Of a stretch of 5,840 nt of DNA, positions 1 to 4,986 are shown in pieces (the stretch's first letter is position 1; every line of letters starts with the position of its first letter). The stretch covers positions 1 through 5,840 of the forward strand of contig MNYA01000240.1 of the NCBI GenBank assembly GCA_001872985.1, written 5' to 3'. The stretch comes from a bacterium CG2_30_54_10. GTDB taxonomy: Bacteria > Muiribacteriota > Ozemobacteria > Ozemobacterales > Ozemobacteraceae. The position numbers and the translations under genes are program-made. A model generated the notes under the pieces. The model did no database searches, was not told the DNA's origin, and saw only the letters and a list, made by a program, of their open reading frames with translations.

Positions 1-95
1 ATCTCGCTTTATGTTGAGAATAAGCTAATGCCCCGGGTGCATTCCCGAAAAAAGGTATTCGCCAAGATGGTGGCGACACCCCAAAGATGAGAACG

Positions 96-167
96 TGTCA
101 TTGCGAGCGAAGCGAAGCAATCTTTTCGATCGAGATTGCTTCGTCGCTTGCGCTCCTCGCAATGACA
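96..167. repeat. Palindromic REP-like element
   Basis: The outer arms TGTCATTGCGAG (96-107) and CTCGCAATGACA (156-167) are perfect inverted repeats. The pairing continues imperfectly inward through GAAGCAATCT and AGATTGCTTC around a short centre near 125-132. Palindromes with TCATTGCGAGC arms recur as intergenic repeats in many unrelated bacterial genomes; that is from general knowledge, not a search. The element has no coding capacity. It could act as a transcript-stabilising hairpin or be a non-autonomous mobile repeat. Confidence 0.8.
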
Positions 168-265
168 TACCTTCTTCGTTGATGCGCTGCCACTGCTGTT
201 CTTTCGACCGGCTACCTCTTTTTTGGAATGCGCCCAGCCAAAGTAGGCTTAACTAAGCACCATTC

Positions 266-380
266 GGGGCACGCGCCCCTCTTCACCTCGCGAAGTAAAT
301 TCGCGAGGCTCATCCCCTGCGGTCGGGCGCTTTGCGCCCTCCGGTGCGCTCTCATGCCTCCCCCGGATTATTGTGATGAT
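266..380. repeat. Three-hairpin dispersed repeat, copy A
   Basis: This 115-bp unit matches 2444-2558 with about five differences, roughly 96 percent identity by eye. It contains three hairpins in series. The first is GGGGC/GCCCC at 266-279. The second is CCTCGCGAA/TTCGCGAGG at 286-308 with a GTAAA loop. The third is GGGCGC/GCGCCC at 325-339 with a TTT loop. It ends in a CCGGATTATTGTGATGAT tail. No coding function is likely. It lies about 165 bp upstream of the LysM gene. Confidence 0.85.
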
Positions 381-459
381 ACTCGTAATTTTACGTCGCG
401 ATTGGCTTTCATGTTTTTTGCGAATTATGAAGCTAATGCAAAAAAACGCTTATTCCCTC

Positions 460-488
460 TTGCAAAAAAAAATGGTTAGGTATACATT
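460..488 (+). promoter_or_regulatory. Possible sigma-70-type promoter for the LysM gene
   Basis: TTGCAA (460-465) is followed by overlapping -10 candidates: TATACA (481-486, 15-bp spacing) or TACATT (483-488, 17-bp spacing). A nine-A tract begins inside the -35 box, and further A/T tracts lie upstream and could act as an UP element. If correct, transcription would start near 493-496, so the transcript would begin at or inside the hairpin annotated at 487-521. The boxes are only fair matches to the consensus. Confidence 0.35.
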
Positions 489-521
489 CCAACCGCGGAC
501 TGGGTCCGCTATTTTTTGGAA
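487..521 (+). terminator. Terminator-like or leader hairpin before the LysM gene
   Basis: GCGGAC (495-500) pairs with GTCCGC (504-509) around a TGG loop, and the stem is followed by TATTTTTT. An outer pair, TTCCAA (487-492) with TTGGAA (516-521), can extend the structure. The form is that of a short intrinsic terminator on the plus strand. It ends only 24 bases before the start codon, with the Shine-Dalgarno sequence just after it. It could end transcription from upstream, act as an attenuator, or be a 5'-end stabilising hairpin. Confidence 0.55.
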
Positions 522-545
522 ATAACAAAAGGGGGATGTCTATAG

Positions 546-1196
546 ATGCGAGTCAAGTTTTTTGCCGTTGTCGCGCTGGCCGCGCTCCTGAGCCTGGCCG
601 CTACCACTGCTAACGCGGGTTCCTTCTGGAAAGTGTCGGAATGGTGGCGCTCCAAAAGAGTGTCGACCACCGTCACTGGCAGGGTGGATTCGGTTGAGAA
701 TCGCAAGATCCTCTTCAAAACCGATGATGGCCAGACCCTTCAACTCACCGGCCGCAAGTCCGAAAAGATCGGCGAGAACCGTGGTGCGAGCATTCGGGTA
801 TTCGGAAATGTTACCAAGCCCGATGCCCATTATCCCACCGGTCGCATGGAAGTTCGCAGCTTCAAGGTCGTCGAGGAAGCAGCTCCCGTCGCTGAACCAG
901 CTCCAGAGCCCGCGCCCGAACCGGCACCTGAGCCTTTTGCTGAGCCCGCGCCCGAACCGGCACCTGAGCCGGAACCGGTTGCCGAACCCGCCCCTGAGCC
1001 CTTTGCCGAGCCGGTCATGACAGAGCTTGCGCCCGCCTCCGAAGAGTCCTACGTGGTTTCCAAGGGCGACACCCTGGCCAAGATCAGCAAGAAATTCTAC
1101 GGGACCACCAAAATGTGGAAACAAATCGCTGAATTCAACCAGATCAGCAACCCCAAAGCTCTTAAAGTCGGCATGAACCTGATGATTCCCAGGTAA
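546..1196 (+). CDS. Secreted LysM domain protein
   Basis: This 216-residue protein is predicted to be exported and to bind peptidoglycan. It has a basic n-region (MRVK), a hydrophobic core over residues 5-20 and a likely signal peptidase I site after TANA (residue 24). Residues about 41-109 form a compact, beta-rich region (TGRVDSVE, ILFKTDDGQTLQL, ASIRVFGNV) that resembles a small OB-like fold; this assignment is by pattern only. Residues 112-157 are an Ala-Pro-Glu linker (repeated PAPEP, PFAEP), typical of extended envelope spacers. Residues 168-215 are one LysM domain with the canonical YVVSKGDTLAKISKKFYG start and a NPKALKVGMNLMIP end. LysM binds N-acetylglucosamine-containing glycans. 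No hydrolase domain is present, so it is more likely a structural or targeting protein. The start is supported by AGGGGG (530-535), 10 bases upstream. A terminator follows, so it is probably monocistronic. Confidence 0.9.
   Translation: MRVKFFAVVALAALLSLAATTANAGSFWKVSEWWRSKRVSTTVTGRVDSVENRKILFKTDDGQTLQLTGRKSEKIGENRGASIRVFGNVTKPDAHYPTGRMEVRSFKVVEEAAPVAEPAPEPAPEPAPEPFAEPAPEPAPEPEPVAEPAPEPFAEPVMTELAPASEESYVVSKGDTLAKISKKFYGTTKMWKQIAEFNQISNPKALKVGMNLMIPR
906..970 (+). repeat. 36-bp in-frame repeat in the LysM-gene linker
   Basis: A 29-bp stretch at 906-934 recurs exactly at 942-970, an offset of 36 bp or 12 codons. It encodes the PAPEP-rich linker. Exact identity at the DNA level, including synonymous positions, points to a recent duplication or to ongoing length variation of the linker. 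A further, diverged unit follows to about 1015. Confidence 0.8.
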
Positions 1197-1213
1197 TTCC
1201 ATCAGTTCTTCCA

Positions 1214-1255
1214 GGCATCCCCAGGGAACCAATTTCCTGGGGATGTCTGTTTTTT
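1214..1255 (+). terminator. Intrinsic terminator of the LysM gene
   Basis: Bases 1214-1227 pair with 1234-1247. The core is CATCCCCAGG (1216-1225) with CCTGGGGATG (1236-1245), extended on both sides by weaker pairs and closed by a six-base loop. The stem runs directly into a T-rich tract, TGTTTTTT, ending at 1255. It lies 18 bp after the stop codon. Stem length, GC content and T-tract all fit a strong Rho-independent terminator. Confidence 0.92.
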
Positions 1256-1296
1256 GGAAGTTTTTTCATTCGTAATCCCTAATTCGTAATTCCTTA

Positions 1297-1325
1297 TTGA
1301 TTAAGAAGAAGGAATGTGATATCTT
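1297..1325 (+). promoter_or_regulatory. Sigma-70-type promoter for the 58-residue gene
   Basis: TTGATT (1297-1302) and TATCTT (1320-1325) are separated by exactly 17 bp, which gives a likely start of transcription near 1332 and a short leader before the ATG at 1364. The promoter sits just after the LysM terminator, as expected for a new transcription unit. A perfect 7-bp inverted repeat (1308-1330) covers the -10 box. Confidence 0.5.
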
Positions 1326-1330
1326 CCTTC
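1308..1330. promoter_or_regulatory. Operator-like palindrome over the -10 box
   Basis: GAAGGAA (1308-1314) and TTCCTTC (1324-1330) are perfect inverted repeats separated by nine bases. The centre-to-centre distance is 16 bp, so the half-sites lie about one and a half helical turns apart. The site overlaps the TATCTT box, so a dimeric repressor bound here would block transcription. No regulator gene is visible in the window. The match could be chance in a purine-rich stretch. Confidence 0.35.
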
Positions 1331-1363
1331 GCGTCTTTTCCAATACAAATATGGGAGGCATTT

Positions 1364-1540
1364 ATGAAAAATGTTGAAATGACCGTCGAAGGTCAAATGC
1401 TCATTATCAAGGTCGATTTGACCAAAGATTATGGCGCTTCCTCATCCGGCAAGTCACTCATCATCGCGACCACTGAAGGCAACTATACGATTCCAGGGCG
1501 CGACGAAAAGATCGGCCTCAACGTATACAAAAAGAAATAA
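1364..1540 (+). CDS. Conserved small protein, function unknown (58 residues)
   Basis: This 58-residue, probably cytosolic protein has no signal peptide or membrane segment. It alternates short hydrophobic strands (QMLIIKVDL, KSLIIATTEG) with a Ser/Gly turn (GASSSGK) and ends in IPGRDEKIGLNVYKKK, suggesting a small all-beta fold. It resembles a family of short hypothetical proteins I have seen in diverse bacteria, starting MKNVEM and ending in a similar GRxEKIGLN motif; no function is known to me. ATG 1364 is preferred over the in-frame ATG 1316 because a strong Shine-Dalgarno, GGGAGG (1353-1358), lies five bases upstream and the extra 16 residues would overlap the promoter. The phosphatase gene begins 27 bp downstream with no intervening hairpin, so the two may be co-transcribed. 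Confidence 0.85.
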   Translation: MKNVEMTVEGQMLIIKVDLTKDYGASSSGKSLIIATTEGNYTIPGRDEKIGLNVYKKK

Positions 1541-1567
1541 TACCCCGTTTTTTCTTAAAACCCTGCG

Positions 1568-2266
1568 GTGATCGGTCAGCTCAGGTTGGTTGTGGCCTTC
1601 CTGCTCATCGCCCTTGCATGGGCCTTTCCGGCTTTTTCCGAAAATCCACCGCTCGCTGAGCCTTCCCGGTGCGTCCCACTGGATCTCGCATCATCTGGAA
1701 CCGAAGTTCCCTATAATCTGCGAGCGATCGATGGGACTTTCTTTGCCGGGGGAAGTCTCTTCGATCCGGTTGCGCATTCCCGCCAGGAAGATCAGGTACG
1801 AACGGAGCTCAGGTTCCTCAAAGAGCATGGCGTAAAAACGGTCATCATGCTCGAAGTTCCGGTATCCATAAATCTCGATCGCCTTACCGAGGAACGGATT
1901 TGTCGAGAAGAAGGCCTCCGACTACTCGAGATACGGATGACCTCCGAGGAAGTTCCTAGTGCGAGCCAGACTTCCGCCATCCTTTCCGCGGTGCGCCAAG
2001 GAGCATACGTACATTGCCGTTGGGGAGCCGACCGAACCGGAGCGGTTATTGCCAGATACCTCAGGGAGGTCAAACATTTTTCGGGCTTGGCCGCTTTCCG
2101 GGCGATTATCTCAGGCGGAAGCCACTCGGGCATCCGGGGTGGGTTCAAGTTCAAACCGTATAATCGAAAGTTGCTTTTGTACTTCTGGCCAGAGGTTTCC
2201 GAGGAAAGCCTTGAAACCTGCGCCATCTACGGGATTCCCTTTACCAAAAAAACCGATTCAAAATGA
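1568..2266 (+). CDS. Secreted TpbA-like tyrosine/dual-specificity phosphatase
   Basis: This 232-residue protein is a predicted exported cysteine-dependent phosphatase. Residues 1-24 are a signal peptide: one Arg, a hydrophobic core VVAFLLIALAWAF and a likely cut after AFS. The catalytic P-loop is VHCRWGADRTG, residues 148-158, with nucleophile C150 and R156 in the CX5R signature. HCxxGxDRTG is typical of bacterial periplasmic phosphatases such as TpbA of Pseudomonas aeruginosa, which have a similar length and signal peptide. NLRAIDGTFFAGGSLFD (50-66) fits the family's N-terminal region. No Asp occurs between D104 and C150, so the usual acid may be replaced by E127 or E128 in MTSEEVPS. The GTG start has no clear Shine-Dalgarno but keeps the Arg-containing n-region; GTG 1592 is the alternative. 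Expression may depend on the 58-residue gene 27 bp upstream. The substrate is unknown. Confidence 0.85.
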   Translation: MIGQLRLVVAFLLIALAWAFPAFSENPPLAEPSRCVPLDLASSGTEVPYNLRAIDGTFFAGGSLFDPVAHSRQEDQVRTELRFLKEHGVKTVIMLEVPVSINLDRLTEERICREEGLRLLEIRMTSEEVPSASQTSAILSAVRQGAYVHCRWGADRTGAVIARYLREVKHFSGLAAFRAIISGGSHSGIRGGFKFKPYNRKLLLYFWPEVSEESLETCAIYGIPFTKKTDSK

Positions 2267-2285
2267 GTCGCCTGTAGAGTGTGGC

Positions 2286-2321
2286 CTTGAAGGATGTGAG
2301 GGTCTTGAAGGATGTGAAGGG
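2286..2321 (+). repeat. 18-bp tandem duplication after the phosphatase gene
   Basis: CTTGAAGGATGTGAGGGT (2286-2303) is followed directly by CTTGAAGGATGTGAAGGG (2304-2321), two mismatches in 18. A related copy, TTTGAAGGATGTAAAGGT, lies at 4740-4757 just upstream of the large minus-strand gene. The motif thus flanks that gene on both sides in the same orientation. Its role is unknown. Confidence 0.75.
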
Positions 2322-2322
2322 T

Positions 2323-2426
2323 ATCATCTCAACAAGTCGGGGGAAGAGTGAGGGCAGACCGGAGGGCGCTTTGCGCCCTCCGGCCCGTTCTTATGCTTTC
2401 CCCGGATTATTGAGATGATCCATCAG
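2323..2426. repeat. Three-hairpin repeat family, copy B: 97-bp near-palindrome
   Basis: The outer arms ATCATCTCAA (2323-2332) and TTGAGATGAT (2410-2419) are perfect inverted repeats. The centre is an 11-bp perfect stem, CCGGAGGGCGC (2359-2369) with GCGCCCTCCGG (2373-2383), around a TTT loop. The parts between pair imperfectly. The right half shares the CCGGATTATTGAGATGAT tail and following CCATCAG with copy C (2402-2426 against 2541-2565). This copy is the palindromic form of the element and lacks the other two hairpins. It may end the phosphatase transcript, but no T-tract follows. Confidence 0.8.
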
Positions 2427-2440
2427 TAACTTCTCAATAA

Positions 2441-2565
2441 AGGGGGGCACGTGCCCCCCTTCGCCTCGCGAAGTAAATTCGCGAGGCTCATCCCCTGCGG
2501 TCGGGCGCTTTGCGCCCTCCGGTGCGCCCTCATGCCTCCCCCGGATTATTGAGATGATCCATCAG
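2441..2565. repeat. Three-hairpin dispersed repeat, copy C
   Basis: Bases 2444-2558 are about 96 percent identical to copy A. The unit begins with a perfect 20-bp palindrome at 2441-2460 with a CACGTG centre. The CCTCGCGAA/TTCGCGAGG hairpin follows at 2464-2486 and GGGCGC/GCGCCC at 2503-2517. The tail runs through GATGATCCATCAG, and the TCA at 2562-2564 in that tail is the stop codon of the minus-strand gene. Copies B and C lie only 14 bp apart in the same orientation. Confidence 0.88.
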
Positions 2566-4724
2566 ACCTTATCTTCGTCTGAAGAAGGCGGCTCTTCTGT
2601 TGACGTATCGTCTACGACCGTCTGATTTTCATCAGTTGGTTGAACTTCATCTGCTCCCCGAGTTTCCTCAGGTAGGCCCGCGTCTTCTTCGTCGGTTTCC
2701 AGAGATTCCTCGACGGGTTCTTGATCCGAAGCGGCAGAATTTTCATCCTGGTTCATCGATTGCTCCGGTTCGGGCGATTGTGAATCAGAGGACTGCGCGG
2801 CCTGTTCGGAATTTTGCTCGGCCTCCTGTTCTGCCTGAGGCCTTTCGGTTGCCGGATCAGAGGCTTCCTTCGTTTTGCGCAGTTTTGCTATCATACCCGT
2901 AAAGAACACCTTGACCCTTTGTCCGAGGGAAGGCGCGGATTTTGCCGGCTGCGCAGAGGTCTCGGGAGCGACTGAAGGCATGGTTGAGGCCGCATGTTGC
3001 TCGGGCTTTTTTTCTGCATGAGGCTGATTGTCTGTGAGATCGGAAGTTTTTTTTGTTTTGCGGAGCTTTGCCATCACGCCCGTAAAGAAAGCCTTGGCCT
3101 TCTGTCCGAGGGAAGGCGCGGACGTTGCCGAGATTTCAGAAGCAGTTGAAAGTGCTGCCGAAGGTGCTGTCAATGGTGCTGTCAATGGTGCTGTCGATGG
3201 CACGACTGAAGATTCGGTCGGCATCGCCTCATTCGCGGCAGCGGCTGGGGGGCCTCCTTTACCCGGGATGCCACTCGCTGTAACCGAAGTGATTTTCTTT
3301 CGCTTTTTTCTAATGGCGTCGAGACCGGCAACCACGCCGCCAATTCCGATCAGCAGAAAGATCCAGTTCTTCTTGGCCAGGACGGTGTAGTATTTCACGG
3401 TCAGGCCTGGCGGTGGTTTTTTCGATTTCATGGCTTTCGCAAGGTGTTCGAGCGCTTTGGCAAGATCGGGTTTCTTTGCGTTGATGAATGATTCAGCCAT
3501 TCCCCAGTTTCCAATGCCGCTTTCCGGGCTCTTTGCCAGCAACGCCCCGGAAATGCTTTTCACTCTCAAATAGTTGACCTTTGCGGAGTTGAGAAGGCAT
3601 TCGATTGTCATTTCCATGCCATCAACCGTTCCAGCGGCTTCCGGATTGTTTTCGAGGATTTCCTGAAGCTTACCCCACTTCTGGTCCTTTTCGAGCTTCC
3701 GAGCCTCGACCAGCGCTGCCTCGGCGGTAACAGAGAGCCTGGGCGGGGCGGACGAGTCAGCGCCGGTAACTACTTCAGGATCCGATGTCGCCGGAGTTGC
3801 TGAGGCCAATGCGGCTGTTTCTGAAGATGTCCCTCCAGGTGGGAAGATTGCAGTTTCAGAGCCGGAAACAAGTGCAGCGCTTCCAGATTCAGAGGCTACC
3901 CCGACCGCTGAAGATGCAGAACCGGAGATAGGTAAGACGGGTTTTTTAAGAGCGGAAGTTGCCGCGCCGCCGATTTTGGCGGGTGGGGAAGCGGTGGACG
4001 CAGGCTTGGCGGCGCCGGCCGTTGCCGGCTTTGCCGCTAACGCCGGAACGCCCGCTACTGCAGGCTTTGCCGGTGTCGCAGGCTTTGCCGGTGTTACAGG
4101 TTTTGCCGGTGTCGCGGGCTTCCCGGCTTTCGCTGGAGCGCTAGCGTACGCGGGTTTGAGAGGTGATGCCGAATTTGGAATGGCGGTCGTCTCCGACGCT
4201 TGGCCCGGGAGCTTGGCGACCTGAGCTGGGTTAGAGGCAACAGACCCGGGTTTTGCTGTTTTTCCGGGTTTCCCTGGCGTGGCCACGCCCGGAGCCGTGC
4301 CCGAAGAGGTAACCGGCTGCGTGCCCGACGCGGACGGCCTGGAAAGTCTTGTTTGCGACGATGCCGTTTGTTCAGGGACATTTGCGGGCGCGGGATGGCC
4401 AGGCGTGGTGGTCGACCCCAGTCTGGTTGCTCCACTTCCGACATGGCTTCGGGGCCGAATGGGAAAGTTTAGCGAGTCGGGCACCTGCAATGGTTTGGGA
4501 GCGGGAAGTTGTACCGGCTCTTTTGGAAAAATCCGCCCCGGCATGGATGCCGTATGAGGATAGATGACGTTTGGAGGGGGAAGCCCATCCAGAAACTTTC
4601 TCGGATCATTCTTTCCGGGGAAGGCCCCTTCGAGAATTCCCGTCGCGGCGGCAAGAAGAACAGCCCCCATAGCCGTCCAGGAAAAGGCCCGGTTCATCCC
4701 TTCACGCTGGAGCCAGACCAACAT
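2562..4724 (-). CDS. Large Ala/Pro-rich membrane protein, function unknown
   Basis: I do not recognise this 720-residue protein. The N-terminus has a signal peptide or anchor (MNRAFSWTAMGAVLLAAATG, residues 10-29). Residues 110-330 are low-complexity, rich in Ala, Pro, Ser, Thr and Lys, with hexamer-like PATPAK repeats at 202-221, and probably disordered. Residues 334-440 look helical and TPR-like (ALVEARKLEKDQKWGKLQEI, DLAKALEHLAKAMKSK). A membrane helix follows at 454-470, then RKKRKK at 472-477, which by the positive-inside rule places the C-terminus in the cytoplasm. That tail holds two copies of SAPSLGQxxKxFFTGxxAKL (from 535 and from 596), each followed by RKTK, and ends in an acidic region (660-720). 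Neither M1 nor M10 has a well-spaced Shine-Dalgarno; M10 would start the signal more naturally. The stop codon lies in repeat copy C. Confidence 0.75.
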   Translation of the reverse strand: MLVWLQREGMNRAFSWTAMGAVLLAAATGILEGAFPGKNDPRKFLDGLPPPNVIYPHTASMPGRIFPKEPVQLPAPKPLQVPDSLNFPIRPRSHVGSGATRLGSTTTPGHPAPANVPEQTASSQTRLSRPSASGTQPVTSSGTAPGVATPGKPGKTAKPGSVASNPAQVAKLPGQASETTAIPNSASPLKPAYASAPAKAGKPATPAKPVTPAKPATPAKPAVAGVPALAAKPATAGAAKPASTASPPAKIGGAATSALKKPVLPISGSASSAVGVASESGSAALVSGSETAIFPPGGTSSETAALASATPATSDPEVVTGADSSAPPRLSVTAEAALVEARKLEKDQKWGKLQEILENNPEAAGTVDGMEMTIECLLNSAKVNYLRVKSISGALLAKSPESGIGNWGMAESFINAKKPDLAKALEHLAKAMKSKKPPPGLTVKYYTVLAKKNWIFLLIGIGGVVAGLDAIRKKRKKITSVTASGIPGKGGPPAAAANEAMPTESSVVPSTAPLTAPLTAPSAALSTASEISATSAPSLGQKAKAFFTGVMAKLRKTKKTSDLTDNQPHAEKKPEQHAASTMPSVAPETSAQPAKSAPSLGQRVKVFFTGMIAKLRKTKEASDPATERPQAEQEAEQNSEQAAQSSDSQSPEPEQSMNQDENSAASDQEPVEESLETDEEDAGLPEETRGADEVQPTDENQTVVDDTSTEEPPSSDEDKV
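2868..3122 (-). repeat. Duplicated 24-residue basic motif in the large membrane protein
   Basis: Residues 535-558 (DNA 3051-3122) and 596-619 (DNA 2868-2939) share the pattern SAPSLGQxxKxFFTGxxAKL followed by RKTK, at a spacing of 61 residues. The flanking residues are unlike each other except for a following SD, so the motif itself is conserved. It is basic and amphipathic (FFTGVMAKLRK, FFTGMIAKLRK), so it could be a membrane-surface or protein-binding helix. This is inferred from sequence alone. Confidence 0.8.
4060..4124 (-). repeat. Short tandem coding repeat (PATPAK-type)
   Basis: The DNA repeats an 18-bp unit of the form GGCTTTGCCGGTGTCGCA (plus-strand reading) about three and a half times with few changes. 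It encodes a Lys-Pro-Ala-Thr-Pro-Ala pattern on the minus strand. Similar low-complexity coding sequence continues to both sides. Slippage at such repeats would change the length of the extended periplasmic segment without a frameshift. Confidence 0.7.
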
Positions 4725-4801
4725 AAACCGGGTGTGACCTTTGAAGGATGTAAAGGTTGTTAAAAAGGCAAGATTTGTTTGTACCCCCGAAAAGTGCGGG
4801 A

Positions 4802-4834
4802 GGCTTCCAGCCCGTCCTGCGGCGGCTGGAAGCC
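4802..4834. repeat. GGCTTCCAGCC hairpin, first unit
   Basis: GGCTTCCAGCC (4802-4812) and GGCTGGAAGCC (4824-4834) form a perfect 11-bp stem around an 11-base loop. The same arm sequence reappears at 4950-4960 in a different hairpin. No T-tract follows on either strand, so it is not a typical intrinsic terminator. Confidence 0.8.
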
Positions 4835-4941
4835 GCTGCTATTTTGGGCCGCCACATAATGCAGAGGCGTGACTGCCAAACTTCACTAAATTCATGTTTC
4901 AATGCCTGCTTTGAAATGTTCCGTCGGAATCCAGCGAAAAA

Positions 4942-4986
4942 GTCGCAGCGGCTTCCAGCCGCTGCGACGCGGCAAGATGCCGCGTC
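4942..4986. repeat. Two overlapping GC-rich hairpins, second unit
   Basis: Stem one pairs GTCGCAGCGGC (4942-4952) with GCCGCTGCGAC (4958-4968) around TTCCA, 11 bp and perfect. Stem two pairs GACGCGGCA (4966-4974) with TGCCGCGTC (4978-4986) around AGA, 9 bp and perfect. They share the bases 4966-4968, so they cannot both form completely at once. GCGGCTTCCAGCCGC-type repeats are familiar to me from PVC-type genomes, but this is recall, not a search. Confidence 0.85.

Larger units (their letters stand above)
1..545. other. Gene-free leader region with repeats and LysM-gene upstream signals
   Basis: No convincing coding sequence is visible. Bases 1-95 show nothing I recognise. An open frame runs from the window edge to a TGA at 88-90 and could be the last 29 codons of a gene, but it has no recognisable motif. 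Bases 96-167 are a palindromic repeat and 266-380 are copy A of a three-hairpin repeat. Bases 400-480 are rich in A and T tracts (414-419, 440-446, 464-472) and include a possible promoter. The 83-residue open frame at 228-479 is read through copy A and is not credible as a gene. Confidence 0.6.

Noticed and set aside
1..90. Possible C-terminal fragment of a gene running in from the left edge
   Set aside because: The frame is open for only 29 codons and shows no motif. A frame of this length at an edge is expected by chance.
96..167. Considered as an intrinsic terminator
   Set aside because: No T-tract follows the stem on either strand, and no gene is seen directly upstream of it.
228..479. 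83-residue plus-strand open frame
   Set aside because: It is read straight through repeat copy A, has no Shine-Dalgarno and a composition unlike a protein. The same sequence at copy C is not kept open as a gene.
540..1232. 230-residue minus-strand open frame opposite the LysM gene
   Set aside because: It is a shadow of the Ala-Pro-Glu-rich coding sequence and its Gly-rich repeats are the antisense of the linker. It also overlaps the plus-strand terminator.
1792..2226. 144-residue minus-strand open frame opposite the phosphatase
   Set aside because: The plus strand has a signal peptide and a complete catalytic motif. The antisense product is Arg/Ser-rich with no recognisable feature.
1959..2351. 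130-residue plus-strand open frame over the phosphatase 3' end
   Set aside because: It is out of frame with the phosphatase, and its tail (GLEGCEG repeats) is just the 18-bp tandem repeat translated.
4094..4444. Open frames within the large minus-strand gene on either strand
   Set aside because: These arise from GC-rich low-complexity codons of the 720-residue gene and are Arg/Pro-rich or Gly/Ala-rich without motifs.
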